The notes beneath the pieces were generated by a model that saw nothing but the letters and a program-made list of their open reading frames with translations, did not search any database and was not told where the DNA came from. Below are positions 53,531-61,795 of a stretch of DNA of 64,000 bases, piece by piece. A program made the translations under genes and the position numbers. Where the stretch lies: assembly GCF_009935905.1 (NCBI RefSeq), contig NZ_PREX01000004.1, positions 1 to 64,000 of the forward strand, read 5' to 3'. The stretch is from Alkalibacterium sp. MB6 (GTDB taxonomy: Bacteria > Bacillota > Bacilli > Lactobacillales > Carnobacteriaceae_A). How positions within the stretch are numbered: position 1 is the first letter of the stretch; each line of letters opens with the position of its first letter.

Positions 53531-54316
53531 ATGGATCTTCACTTAACAGGAAAAACAGCACTCGTTTTGGCATCGAGTTCTGGTTTAGGATTAGCAATTG
53601 CGAAAGAACTAGCCAAAGAAGGCGCCAACGTCATGTTGACCAGCCGAAATAAAGACAAGTTGGAGCGGGCGAAACAAGAAATTGAAACGGTCGCTAGTGG
53701 AAGAGTGTCTTATACAGTAGCCGACATCACCGATGCAGAAAGCATTAAAAGCATGGTCGACATCACTCACCGGACATTCGGAAAAATCAGTGTCTTAGTC
53801 AATAACGCAGGTGGACCACCGGCCGGATCATTTGAAGAGATGTCAGATTCCGATTGGCAAAAGGCATTCGACTTAACCTTGCTCAGCTATATCCGTACCA
53901 TTCGAGCAGTCTTACCCGATTTAAAAGAAACCAAAGGACGTATTTTAAACAATGCGTCTTCTTCCATTAAGCAGCCCATTGACGGCTTATTATTATCGAA
54001 TGTGTTTCGAATGGGAATCATGGGCTTATCCAAAACCCTAGCATCAGAGCTCGCCCCAGATGGTATCTTGGTTAACACCATTGGAGCAGGCCGAATTGAC
54101 ACAGACCGTTTGAAAGAGTTAGACAGCAGTCGAGCAGAAAAAAGTGGTTTAAGTCCTGAAGAAGTGAGAAGCAACATCGAAGCAAACATTCCCATGGGAC
54201 GCTACGGACAACCAGAGGAATTCGCCAAACTGGCTGCCTTCTTAGTATCTTACGCCAACACCTATGTCACTGGGCAAGCGATTCTAGCCGACGGCGGACT
54301 CATTAAAAGCTATTAA
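53531..54316 (+). CDS. SDR family oxidoreductase with altered active site
   Basis: A short-chain dehydrogenase/reductase fold, 261 residues. The cofactor motif SSSGLGLAIA is near 15-24, NNAGGPPAG near 90 and NNASSSIKQP near 139. The catalytic YxxxK is not present. Aligned on the following MGIMGLSKTLASEL helix, the Tyr position is Ser and the Lys position is Arg (SNVFR). Similar Tyr-less SDRs occur in Firmicutes, often labelled 3-oxoacyl-ACP reductase, but their reaction is unknown. It starts 12 bp after gcvPB with a good AGGAGG site and ends the gcv operon, so it is probably co-expressed. A role in glycine or one-carbon metabolism is only a guess. Confidence 0.85.
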   Translation: MDLHLTGKTALVLASSSGLGLAIAKELAKEGANVMLTSRNKDKLERAKQEIETVASGRVSYTVADITDAESIKSMVDITHRTFGKISVLVNNAGGPPAGSFEEMSDSDWQKAFDLTLLSYIRTIRAVLPDLKETKGRILNNASSSIKQPIDGLLLSNVFRMGIMGLSKTLASELAPDGILVNTIGAGRIDTDRLKELDSSRAEKSGLSPEEVRSNIEANIPMGRYGQPEEFAKLAAFLVSYANTYVTGQAILADGGLIKSY

Positions 54317-54322
54317 ATAAGG

Positions 54323-54356
54323 AAAATCTGCTTTTCAAGCGAAAAGCAGATTTTTT
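54323..54356 (+). terminator. Terminator of the gcv operon
   Basis: AAAATCTGCTTTTC (54323-54336) and GAAAAGCAGATTTT (54341-54354), a 14-bp perfect stem with a 4-nt loop and T-tail. Confidence 0.95.
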
Positions 54357-54377
54357 CTGAACTAAAGCAATGATGAA

Positions 54378-54397
54378 GAAAGCTGCAAGCAGCTTTC
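54378..54397. repeat. Short perfect hairpin upstream of the 54-kb repeat array
   Basis: GAAAGCTGC, AA, GCAGCTTTC. No T-run. A similar free-standing hairpin lies before the 63-kb array. Confidence 0.55.
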
Positions 54398-54457
54398 AAC
54401 TATATAAAAGAGCCGTAAAAATAGTTTAACTGTCTGCTGACCAGAATTTATACAAGT

Positions 54458-54581
54458 GAGTGGTCACATAAATCGATTTAAGTGCCCACTCACTAGCGTC
54501 ACGGTTCATGAGTAGTCACATAAATCGAAATAACTGCTCACTCATTAGCATGATGGTTCCCGAGTGGTCATATAAATAAAA
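54458..54581. repeat. Array of 52-bp tandem repeats (2.4 copies)
   Basis: Units begin GAGTGGTCAC (54458), GAGTAGTCAC (54510) and GAGTGGTCAT (54562, partial), exactly 52 bp apart. Each unit opens with GAGTRG and has CYCACTC about 27 bp on, so it can fold back. In the first unit GTGAGTGG pairs with CCACTCAC around a palindromic AAATCGATTT. The remaining spacer 54357-54609 holds a short hairpin but no gene. The same family occurs at 63205 and, inverted, probably at 42178. Confidence 0.9.
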
Positions 54582-54609
54582 AAGCATCAATAGAAAGGAA
54601 CAGTAACGA

Positions 54610-55104
54610 ATGACTAAATCACTAAATATTTACTTTGCATCGCCTTTATTTTCAGAAATGGAGCAACTGTATAACGCTCATGTCGTCAAGAAATTAAGAG
54701 ATCAGTTTAACGAGCAGGTAAACATTTATTTACCTCAAGAAAATGATGCAATCAACGATAAATCTAACTATGCCAGCAGTATCCAAATAGCTGACGGAGA
54801 CAACGCGTATCTCGAAAAATCCGATTTACTCATTGCCGTACTCGATGGGGTCGCGATGGATGCCGGAGTCGCTTCAGAAATTGGCTACTTTTATTCTATG
54901 AATAAACCAATCATTGGTGTTTATTCTGATATTCGCCAAGGAGCCAACGGGAATCAGGCAAAACTAAATGCTTTAGACGAAGTAGCTGAATCACCCTTTT
55001 CTTATGTCAACTTATACACAGTTGGTCTAGTGAAGAAAAGGGGAACCTTGGTCACTACAGTAGACCAACTGATAGAAGAAATAGAGAAGCTAATAAATAA
55101 ATAA
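54610..55104 (+). CDS. Nucleoside 2-deoxyribosyltransferase
   Basis: Swaps the base of 2'-deoxynucleosides, a purine/pyrimidine salvage enzyme common in lactobacilli. It has 164 residues. The N-terminal NIYFASPLFS strand-turn binds the deoxyribose. The nucleophilic Glu is E90 in MDAGVASEIGYFYS, and D79 in AVLDGV is conserved. The C-terminal NLYTVGLV segment is also typical. The start is ATG 54610 after AAAGGAACAG. Together with the nucleoside ABC transporter at 23-28 kb it points to active nucleoside salvage. It is monocistronic, between a repeat array and a riboswitch. Confidence 0.92.
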   Translation: MTKSLNIYFASPLFSEMEQLYNAHVVKKLRDQFNEQVNIYLPQENDAINDKSNYASSIQIADGDNAYLEKSDLLIAVLDGVAMDAGVASEIGYFYSMNKPIIGVYSDIRQGANGNQAKLNALDEVAESPFSYVNLYTVGLVKKRGTLVTTVDQLIEEIEKLINK

Positions 55105-55140
55105 ATAAAACCAGTTGAACATTAGATTTTACACAGAAAC

Positions 55141-55169
55141 TTGATAAATACGGTCAAGCCGTGTAGACT
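55141..55169 (+). promoter_or_regulatory. Promoter of the lysine riboswitch transcript
   Basis: TTGATA (55141-55146), 17 bp, TAGACT (55164-55169). The spacer contains ACGG/CCGT. Confidence 0.7.
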
Positions 55170-55192
55170 AATGAGTGACTTAAATAGAAAAA

Positions 55193-55411
55193 AGATAGAG
55201 GCGCGGAAAAAAAGAGTCCCCATCTGGAGGTAGGCAGCCGATGACAGATGGTAAAAGGGTTTTTCGCCGAAGGGTAAGTTGAGTGCCAGCTCACTATCCT
55301 GGGCATACGTTGAATAAACGTGTGACTGTCACGCTTAGCGTGGAGGACTATTCTGAGATTTTGCGTGAACTATTCAAAGCATCTTCAGGTCTGTCCTGGG
55401 GTGCTTTTTTT
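55193..55411 (+). promoter_or_regulatory. Lysine riboswitch (L-box) controlling the NhaC-family carrier
   Basis: Conserved lysine-aptamer segments occur in the right order: AGATAGAGGCGCGG (about 55194-55206), AAGAGT, CGCCGAAG (55265-55272), CTGGGCATACGTTGAATAAA (55299-55318), ACTGTCA, and TGGAGGACTATTCT. They match the layout of the Bacillus lysC leader. The expression platform is a terminator: AAAGCATCTTCAGG (55376-55389) with CCTGGGGTGCTTT (55395-55407), then T's. Lysine binding should switch transcription off, which implies that the downstream carrier moves lysine. Confidence 0.92.
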
Positions 55412-55447
55412 CTATGTCAAAATGATCAAATGAATGGAGAAGACAAA

Positions 55448-57184
55448 ATGACCAACCGATCGATAAAACGCGGCTTTCTAGTGCTCTTAGCCTCTTTAAG
55501 TTTGTGGCTTCCAACGCCTGTCTTTGCACAAGAAGCTGAAGTGGCACTTAGCCAAAGTCTAGGAGCATTGACCTTATTGCCTCCAGTTATAGCCATTGTT
55601 CTTGCTTTTATCACAAAGAACGTTGTGTTATCCCTATTTTTAGGTATATTCAGTGGAACGATTATTATCCAGTATGCCGGAGGAGCCTTTATTTTAGGAG
55701 GCATCCTAAATGGTTTTACAGACATAGTAGACTATTTATTACATTCTTTAGCTGACCCGTGGAATGCAGGCATTATTTTACAAGTTTTAGCCATTGGCGG
55801 CCTGATTGCTTTAGTGACAAGTTCTGGAGGAGCAAAAGCGATTGCTGAAAGTTTAGCCAAACGAGCTAAGGGACCTGTCAGTACGCAAATCATTACCTGG
55901 TTTTTAGGACTGTTGATATTCTTTGATGACTACGCCAATGCGCTCATCATTGGGCCAATCATGCGTCCAGTCTCAGATAAAATGAATATATCAAGAGAGC
56001 GTTTGGCATTTATCATCGATGCTACAGCTGCACCAGTTGCGGGAATTGCACTTATTTCAACCTGGATAGGGTATGAAGTCGGCTTAATTAATGATGCCTA
56101 TCAAGCCATGGGGCAAGACGTGAATGCCTATGGTGTTTTTTTAGAAACCATCCCTTACCGTTTTTACAATATATTGATGCTGCTATTCGTTGTTGTGACG
56201 TCCTTAACCCTTAGAGAATTTGGTTCGATGAAAAAAGCTCAAGAACGGGCCCGTGACACACAACAAATTCTCTCTCCAAATGGGTCTCATGACGATTTGG
56301 AAGATGAAGTAGAAGTGATAGCAAAAGATAACCCATCCATTTGGAGTGCCTTGATTCCTATCGGCTCACTCATTGTATTCAGCTTCATAGGCTTTTATAC
56401 AAATGGGCGTCAAGCGATTATGAGCGGCGACAATGTCCAACTCATTCAACTCTTCCAAGACAGTCCCTTTTCGCTCGCTGCATTAAGAGAATCATTTGGA
56501 GCATCAGACGCTTCAGTTGTTCTCTTTCAGGCAGCTTTAATTGCTAGTATCATTGCTCTCATTATGGGTGTGTCTAAAGGTCACTTTACTTTTGGAAAAG
56601 GAATTGATATTTGGGTTTCTGGAATGAAAGCACTCATCATCACGGGTGTTATTTTACTGTTGGCATGGTCTTTATCAAGCGTCATGAGTGACTTAGGGAC
56701 TGCGGATTATTTAGTGACACTTTTAGGGGACACGATGCCTCCATTCTTACTACCGACAGTCATCTTTATATTAGGAGCTATCATATCCTTTGCGACAGGA
56801 ACATCATATGGAACAATGGGAATTTTAATGCCTTTGGCTATCCCGCTAGCTGTGGCGATGGATCCTGGGAATTCGCAATTTGTTGTTATGTCGGCTGGAG
56901 CGGTGTTAACTGGTGCGATATTTGGAGACCACTCGTCACCTATATCGGATACGACTATCTTGTCAGCAATGGGCGCAGGGTCGAGCTTAATTGATCACGT
57001 CAACACCCAACTGCCATACGCATTAACAGTCGGATTCATCTCCATCGTCTTTGGATACTTGCCAACTGCTTTAGGCTTATCCATTTGGGTTGTATTACCA
57101 ATTGCTTTTGCCGCGACTATAGCAGTCGTCTTTATTTTTGGTAAGAAAGTGAATACGATGGAACACATCACAGACAGTGAATAA
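55448..57184 (+). CDS. NhaC-superfamily carrier, probable lysine transporter
   Basis: A membrane carrier of the Na+/H+ antiporter NhaC superfamily, 578 residues with 11-12 hydrophobic helices. The N-terminus (about 5-27) looks like a cleavable signal peptide (LPTPVFA/QEA). Conserved parts include DDYANALIIGPIMRPV near 155-170, IIDATAAPVAGIALISTW, and the late motif FATGTSYGTMGILMPLAIPLA with GDHSSPISDTTILSAMGA. The start is ATG 55448, 9 nt after GGAG. The longer open frame to 55283 runs through the riboswitch and is rejected. Control by a lysine riboswitch is known for lysine-transporting members (LysW), so lysine uptake is more likely than pure Na+/H+ exchange. Confidence 0.9.
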   Translation: MTNRSIKRGFLVLLASLSLWLPTPVFAQEAEVALSQSLGALTLLPPVIAIVLAFITKNVVLSLFLGIFSGTIIIQYAGGAFILGGILNGFTDIVDYLLHSLADPWNAGIILQVLAIGGLIALVTSSGGAKAIAESLAKRAKGPVSTQIITWFLGLLIFFDDYANALIIGPIMRPVSDKMNISRERLAFIIDATAAPVAGIALISTWIGYEVGLINDAYQAMGQDVNAYGVFLETIPYRFYNILMLLFVVVTSLTLREFGSMKKAQERARDTQQILSPNGSHDDLEDEVEVIAKDNPSIWSALIPIGSLIVFSFIGFYTNGRQAIMSGDNVQLIQLFQDSPFSLAALRESFGASDASVVLFQAALIASIIALIMGVSKGHFTFGKGIDIWVSGMKALIITGVILLLAWSLSSVMSDLGTADYLVTLLGDTMPPFLLPTVIFILGAIISFATGTSYGTMGILMPLAIPLAVAMDPGNSQFVVMSAGAVLTGAIFGDHSSPISDTTILSAMGAGSSLIDHVNTQLPYALTVGFISIVFGYLPTALGLSIWVVLPIAFAATIAVVFIFGKKVNTMEHITDSE

Positions 57185-57199
57185 GACCACACAATAAAT

Positions 57200-57222
57200 A
57201 AAGCCCGTCCTCGGGCTTTTTT
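57200..57222 (+). terminator. Terminator after the NhaC-family gene
   Basis: AAAGCCCG (57200-57207), TCCT, CGGGCTTT (57212-57219), then T's. Confidence 0.9.
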
Positions 57223-57277
57223 ATTTGCTCAAAAACTTAATAATGCTTACCATATATAGTAAATAAGGAGGGTTAAC

Positions 57278-57793
57278 ATGAAGTGGGAAGTTCAAAGAGA
57301 GGATATTACAAAGTTAGAAGTGGATGCTATCGTTAACGCGGCTAATAAGTCACTCCTAGGAGGCGGAGGCGTAGATGGTGCCATTCACCGGGCTGCTGGA
57401 CCAGAATTACTAGAAGCGTGCAAAAAACTAAACGGAGCAGAAACGGGTGAAGCTAAACTAACACCGGGATTTAAATTGCCGGCAAAATTTGTGATTCATA
57501 CAGTTGGTCCGGTGTACAGAGATGGTAAGCACGGAGAAGCTGAAAAACTGAAGGCCTGTTATGAAAACAGTATAAAACTTGCCTTAGAATATGATATTCA
57601 AACAATTGCCTTCCCTGCAATTAGTACCGGCGTTTACCGTTATCCGCTAAAAGAAGCAACAGAAATCGCTGTTCATACAGTATACGAATTGACGAAAGAC
57701 TCAACCGATATACAAAAAGTCATTTTCACTGCCTTTGATGAAAAGACCGAAAATAGTTATAAAAATGAGTTGAAAAAAATAGAACCCAGCTAA
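57278..57793 (+). CDS. Macrodomain protein (O-acetyl-ADP-ribose deacetylase family)
   Basis: A single macrodomain of 171 residues that binds or hydrolyses ADP-ribose derivatives. Motifs of the MacroD/YmdB class are [26 protein letters not shown] near 16-41, with the catalytic Asp (D33) and the adenine-site Asn residues, and ISTGVYRYP near 115-123. The start is ATG 57278 after AAGGAGG. No ADP-ribosyltransferase, sirtuin or toxin gene is adjacent, so it is likely a housekeeping deacetylase. It is monocistronic and convergent with the DUF368 gene. Confidence 0.92.
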   Translation: MKWEVQREDITKLEVDAIVNAANKSLLGGGGVDGAIHRAAGPELLEACKKLNGAETGEAKLTPGFKLPAKFVIHTVGPVYRDGKHGEAEKLKACYENSIKLALEYDIQTIAFPAISTGVYRYPLKEATEIAVHTVYELTKDSTDIQKVIFTAFDEKTENSYKNELKKIEPS

Positions 57794-57809
57794 AATTATA
57801 AGCATAACA

Positions 57810-57837
57810 AAACTCCCCTCAAACAAAAGGGGAGTTT
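57810..57837. terminator. Bidirectional terminator (macrodomain / DUF368 genes)
   Basis: AAACTCCCCT (57810-57819) and AGGGGAGTTT (57828-57837), perfect 10-bp stem between convergent genes. Confidence 0.85.
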
Positions 57838-57845
57838 CGAATTTA

Positions 57846-58778
57846 TTAAGCAGTATGTTTAGAATCTTGTGGAATTTCTTCTGTTGTATCTTCCAACTGC
57901 CCGATGCCGTATGACAAAGCAAAGCCCGCTGCCGTAATGACTAAGGCAATCACAATTTGAAGGACAGCATTTCCGCTGCTCAAACCATCCAATGCTTGAG
58001 TATTAGCCAATACAGCGATAGGAGAACCAAGAACAAGTCCTAAAATAGCTGCATAAGTCAGTTGTGGGTAGTTTTTAAACATATAATCCAACAACTTACT
58101 AATTAAACCAAGACCAACTAAGACACCAAGGCCAAAAGCAGTCAATAGAATAGTTACCGGAATTAAGGCATCTATGTCAAAAGAAGCCAGTGCTGATGAA
58201 AAGGTATTGATAGAATTTATCACGACATAGTAATAACCTAAAATCAACATTAACAAGGATCCGCTAATGCCAGGCACAACCATAGCTGCAGCAGAGATGA
58301 GACCCACTAAAAATAGCATGGATAAGCTACTAGCAGAAATAGCAACAGACTGCATACCTGAATCGGCCACGTCGGCGATACCCATCCAAGACACAATGAT
58401 GAAAAAGACAATCATCAAGACAATGTGAAGGCCATTAAATCGTTGACCAGCATCTTTTAAACTGTCTTTAAATTCAGTAGTCAATATAGGCAATCCACCT
58501 AAAATCAATCCAATGAAAGCAAAAGCAGTATACAAGGTATAATTTTCCAAAAGCCAGACAATGGCAAAAGAAAAGGCTACAACTCCAAGTACAGCACCAA
58601 TTAGTAAGGGTCCCAATACTTTTAAACTAGTCTTAAATTCTTTTTTGATATGAGTAACTGAGTGAATCAGGTCGTCGTAAATGCCAAAAGAAACGGCCAT
58701 AGTCCCACCGGATACACCGGGTATAACGTTCGCAACGCCTATAAACATGCCCTTAATAATCATCCAAAAATAAGTCAT
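57846..58778 (-). CDS. DUF368 family membrane protein (PopT/UptA-class)
   Basis: A polytopic membrane protein of 310 residues with about 8-9 helices. DUF368 hallmarks are GVANVIPGVSGGTMAVSFGIYDDLI near 13-37 and its internal repeat AAAMVVPGISGSLLMLILGYY near 170-190. DUF368 proteins (PopT) are reported, together with DedA-family UptA, to recycle undecaprenyl phosphate across the membrane. The assignment to that role is from the family. ATG 58778 is chosen, 7 nt after AAGGAG. The frame extends to 58832 but reaches only a distant, site-less ATG. Confidence 0.9.
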   Translation of the reverse strand: MTYFWMIIKGMFIGVANVIPGVSGGTMAVSFGIYDDLIHSVTHIKKEFKTSLKVLGPLLIGAVLGVVAFSFAIVWLLENYTLYTAFAFIGLILGGLPILTTEFKDSLKDAGQRFNGLHIVLMIVFFIIVSWMGIADVADSGMQSVAISASSLSMLFLVGLISAAAMVVPGISGSLLMLILGYYYVVINSINTFSSALASFDIDALIPVTILLTAFGLGVLVGLGLISKLLDYMFKNYPQLTYAAILGLVLGSPIAVLANTQALDGLSSGNAVLQIVIALVITAAGFALSYGIGQLEDTTEEIPQDSKHTA

Positions 58779-58832
58779 TTTGTTTCTCCTTCTAAAAGTC
58801 AATTTATGTATAGCGATATACATATAAGCCAC

Positions 58833-58874
58833 AAAAAAGCTCCTTTCCTATTCTATCATAATAAGGAAAGGAGC
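58833..58874 (-). terminator. Terminator of the ClC channel gene
   Basis: GCTCCTTTCCT (58839-58849) and AGGAAAGGAGC (58864-58874); on the minus strand it is followed by six T. It separates the ClC gene from the DUF368 gene. Confidence 0.9.
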
Positions 58875-58910
58875 ATAGTCAAAAATGGGTAATTTTACAA
58901 TTAATTAATA

Positions 58911-60437
58911 TCAATTCAACTTTTCGATATATTTATTCACTTCTGTGATGAACCCTCTGTCACAGGAAACGGCGAGTTCATCTCCGGCCATCAAGACAGT
59001 ATCTCTGTGGGGAATAAATTCATTGTCGTACCTTATGACACGCGTCACTTTTGCATTATAAGGTAAGGTAATATCTTTCATAATTCGCCCATCGAGGAAA
59101 CTATCCGGCTCTACAAAGATGTCAAGTCGAGCGACCTTTCCTTCAAATACAGTAGGTAGACGATGGGTTTTATTGGACAAAGTCACTTCATCAGTGGGCT
59201 CGAGACGAATCAGATCGGCTATAATATACGTGGTTAAACAAACGATTGAAATAGGCATCATTTGAGTAATGGAGCCGGTCAATTCAGTAATCAAAACAAT
59301 ACCAGTCAATGGTGCTTTTGATGTAGCCGTAAAGAAACCACCCATGGCATAGATGATAAAGTTTCGGACAAACTCATCTTCAAGTCCGGTAATGCCTATA
59401 GATAAGTTTCCATATATACCGCCGATTAATGCACCGAAAGCTAGACTCGGTACCAATGCGCCGGCAGGAATACCAGATCCAAAACCTATGTTAAAGATAA
59501 CAAAACGAAAGACTAATATACCCAACAGCAACCAAGTGGACGTACGCTGAGAAGCAATTTCAGCAATGACACTTGTGCCGCCACCCAACATATCAGTCCA
59601 AAATAAACCTGTTGGGATTAAAATAAGAAAGGGAATGAAGCCGTGTAAATAGCGGGGAATAGGTAACTTCTTGAACAATTTAGGTCCAATCTGAAACAAC
59701 ACTTTTTGATAAACCCATCCTCCCAAAGCCAATACCACACCCAGGCCTGCTAAATACAAATAATTGTCAATGGGGAATTCACTGACATAGCCTAAATCGA
59801 GTGCCGGTTGTGAACCGAAAATGTAAAAGGCAAAGAAATTGGCCGTGATAGACGCCGAAAAAACAGACAAAATTAAAATGCCTGAAAAACGGTGATGCAC
59901 TTCTTCTAAAATAATGACAAAACCAGATAATGGGGCATTAAAGGCAGCGGCAAGACCAGCGGCAGCACCACTTGAAATCATAATGTTTTCCTGCGTTTTA
60001 TTGCCTTTAAACAATTTGTTGATGCCTTGGCCAACAACTCCACCAATTTGAATAGAGGGACCTTCTCGACCAACCGGGACGCCTAAGCCCAGTACCAAAG
60101 CACCGGCAACGAATTTTCGCCACAATACAGAAAACCAGTCCAGTTTAATGGTTCCTTGAAGTTGACCTTTTAATTCGGCAACCCCATTTCCTTGGATGTT
60201 CGGCTCATCGCGAACCATAATAATGACTAAAAAGGCAACGAACATGACTAATAAAGACCAGCCAATAATCCATATAGGGTTTTGGCGTAACGACTCATAC
60301 ACACCAGGCATGAGATTCAATATAGCATATACAGACATACGGAAAAGACTGACCACAAAACCTGCGACAGCCCCGACTAGAACACCTTTTAAAACATAAC
60401 TGATCCTGGACCAGTCCATTGCTTTTAAACGCTTCAT
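58911..60437 (-). CDS. ClC family chloride channel/antiporter with TrkA-C domain
   Basis: An anion transporter of 508 residues. The ClC membrane domain spans about 15-410, with the filter motif GREGPSIQIG (gating Glu E125) and GSGIPAGALVPSLAFGALIGG. The LEEVHHRF segment holds Glu at 178-179 at the place of the internal proton Glu, favouring a Cl-/H+ antiporter (or fluoride/chloride exporter) over a channel. A C-terminal RCK_C/TrkA-C domain (about 430-505) may bind a regulatory nucleotide. The start is ATG 60437 after AAAGGAG. Such carriers help in acid or ionic stress. Confidence 0.93.
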   Translation of the reverse strand: MKRLKAMDWSRISYVLKGVLVGAVAGFVVSLFRMSVYAILNLMPGVYESLRQNPIWIIGWSLLVMFVAFLVIIMVRDEPNIQGNGVAELKGQLQGTIKLDWFSVLWRKFVAGALVLGLGVPVGREGPSIQIGGVVGQGINKLFKGNKTQENIMISSGAAAGLAAAFNAPLSGFVIILEEVHHRFSGILILSVFSASITANFFAFYIFGSQPALDLGYVSEFPIDNYLYLAGLGVVLALGGWVYQKVLFQIGPKLFKKLPIPRYLHGFIPFLILIPTGLFWTDMLGGGTSVIAEIASQRTSTWLLLGILVFRFVIFNIGFGSGIPAGALVPSLAFGALIGGIYGNLSIGITGLEDEFVRNFIIYAMGGFFTATSKAPLTGIVLITELTGSITQMMPISIVCLTTYIIADLIRLEPTDEVTLSNKTHRLPTVFEGKVARLDIFVEPDSFLDGRIMKDITLPYNAKVTRVIRYDNEFIPHRDTVLMAGDELAVSCDRGFITEVNKYIEKLN

Positions 60438-60702
60438 GATAAACTCCTTTTAGACTCAAATGCGTTCGGACATAACAGGTCGTTAGCACCAAATCTCTTT
60501 TAAATACAACCTATAAGATAACGAATCTAAAATTAAAAAGCAAGACGGAAAAGTCTAAGTTAAGAGGGAAATAAAAAGTAACCTCTTTCATTTGAAATTC
60601 AAGAAAACCTGACTTTGTGTTATAGTGATTCTAAGCTTTTCAAAAATCGTGACCCTGTTATAATAAGAGAAGCATACAATAGGTATAAAGGAGATGACGA
60701 CT
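60438..60702. promoter_or_regulatory. Divergent spacer between ClC and ylxP genes
   Basis: No gene is seen here. Towards ylxP there is TGT-TATAAT at 60656-60664 with TTTTCA 16 bp upstream, and another extended -10 (TGT-TATAGT) near 60618-60626. AAAGGAG at 60687-60693 is the ylxP ribosome site. No clear promoter for the ClC gene was found. Confidence 0.5.
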
Positions 60703-60984
60703 ATGATTGTAATGGGCCTAGAATTCACTATAGTCATCTATGACTCGTATTCGTTGAAGGACAAACGAAGCACGGTCAAGAGTATTCTTCACCGAACCCA
60801 GAACCGCCATCACTTAAGTACGGCAGAAGTAGGGGACTGGGATATGTTAAACAAAGCGACACTAGCTTTTGGAGTGGTGGGAAGCGACCGCCAATTAATG
60901 AGAAAACGTCTGGAGTTAGCCGTAAAAGAAATCGAAGATGATTATGAAATTGAAGTCATTACCCATGAATGGGTCGTAGCTTAA
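60703..60984 (+). CDS. ylxP: YlxP-like DUF503 family protein
   Basis: A 93-residue alpha/beta protein of the DUF503 family. Visible signature: YDSYSLKDKRSTVKSI near 14-29, then HLSTAEVGDWDMLNKATLAFGVVGSD. YlxP lies between infB and rbfA in Bacillus and has been associated with ribosome biogenesis; here it is outside that operon. Start: ATG 60703 lies 9 nt after AAAGGAG, while the ATG at 60694 directly abuts that site. It is followed by an uncharacterised gene 27 bp downstream, probably co-transcribed. Confidence 0.88.
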   Translation: MIVMGLEFTIVIYDSYSLKDKRSTVKSILHRTQNRHHLSTAEVGDWDMLNKATLAFGVVGSDRQLMRKRLELAVKEIEDDYEIEVITHEWVVA

Positions 60985-61011
60985 AAAAATGATAAATGAA
61001 GGAGACGAACC

Positions 61012-61608
61012 ATGTCACATACGCCATCAGACATTACGGTAGTTAAAAGTAATATAGAAGAGACCGATTTAGAAACCTTATTGACACACTACACCAAACC
61101 ACAATTAGTCGACATTGCCGATCATTTAAGAGTAGAAACGAAGAAAAGTTGGCGAAAACATAAGTTAGTTGAGGAAGTAGCTGACGCGATTGATGAACAG
61201 AGTCAATCGATTTATGCCTCATTATTAGAAGAGGTCCTATCAGATATACCTGATAATAAAGGGCAACTGTTTTTATTTGAAAGCATGGATGCCGTTGAGC
61301 CGTTAGTTCCACTCATTCAAAGAGGCTTTTTCTTCGTGAGTCAAATAGAAGAAGGGATAGCTCTGGTCATTCCAGATGAAATTCTGGAGAACGTTAAAGG
61401 AGCAAGAGCTCTTAATGAAAATATAGAGTCAACGAAACAGGATAACAAAAAAGTCGAATTACTCTTGAAATGGAAAGAAAGCCAGACCGCCATTTACGGA
61501 GGCTATTCAGTTGAGCACTTAAGAGACATTTGGAATAAACGGTTTGAAGACCAACTGTCTATAGAAGAAATCGGTGCGATCCTTAATGAAGTGGAGAGAG
61601 ACCACTAA
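61012..61608 (+). CDS. Uncharacterised protein with SAP/Rho-N-like N-terminus
   Basis: A 198-residue soluble protein I do not recognise as a named family. Residues about 20-60 (LETLLTHYTKPQLVDIADHLRV then KKSWRKHKLVEEVADAI) have the helix-extended-helix pattern of SAP/Rho-N nucleic-acid-binding domains. The middle (about 85-130) looks alpha/beta, and the C-terminus (about 150-195) is charged and helical. There are no transmembrane segments. The start is ATG 61012 after GAAGGAG. It forms a probable two-gene operon with ylxP, ending at a terminator. An RNA- or DNA-related role is inferred only from the N-terminus and the neighbour. Confidence 0.75.
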   Translation: MSHTPSDITVVKSNIEETDLETLLTHYTKPQLVDIADHLRVETKKSWRKHKLVEEVADAIDEQSQSIYASLLEEVLSDIPDNKGQLFLFESMDAVEPLVPLIQRGFFFVSQIEEGIALVIPDEILENVKGARALNENIESTKQDNKKVELLLKWKESQTAIYGGYSVEHLRDIWNKRFEDQLSIEEIGAILNEVERDH

Positions 61609-61641
61609 TGATAATCAGACATTTAAAACTAAACAATGAAT

Positions 61642-61675
61642 ACTCTCCACTCTAATCTGAATGGGGAGTTTTTTC
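61642..61675 (+). terminator. Terminator of the ylxP operon
   Basis: ACTCTCCA (61642-61649) pairs with TGGGGAGT (61662-61669), one G-U, followed by five T. Confidence 0.8.
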
Positions 61676-61722
61676 GTTAGATAAATATAAAGGTATTGTC
61701 TCAGTATAAAAATGCATATTGT

Positions 61723-61751
61723 TTGTCCTTTTAAATTCCTTTAGCTATACT
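61723..61751 (+). promoter_or_regulatory. Promoter of the TM-helix channel gene
   Basis: TTGTCC (61723-61728), 17 bp, TATACT (61746-61751); about 45 bp before the start. Confidence 0.7.
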
Positions 61752-61795
61752 AAGGGTGTTCAAGATAAAATATATTTGAAAAGGAGACGGATAAC

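Noticed and set aside
55283-55447. N-terminal extension of the NhaC-family protein
   Set aside because: It runs through the lysine riboswitch and terminator. ATG 55448 has its own ribosome site and gives a normal protein.
57278-57793. Macrodomain protein as antitoxin of a DarT-like toxin
   Set aside because: No toxin gene is adjacent and the motifs fit the common deacetylase class.
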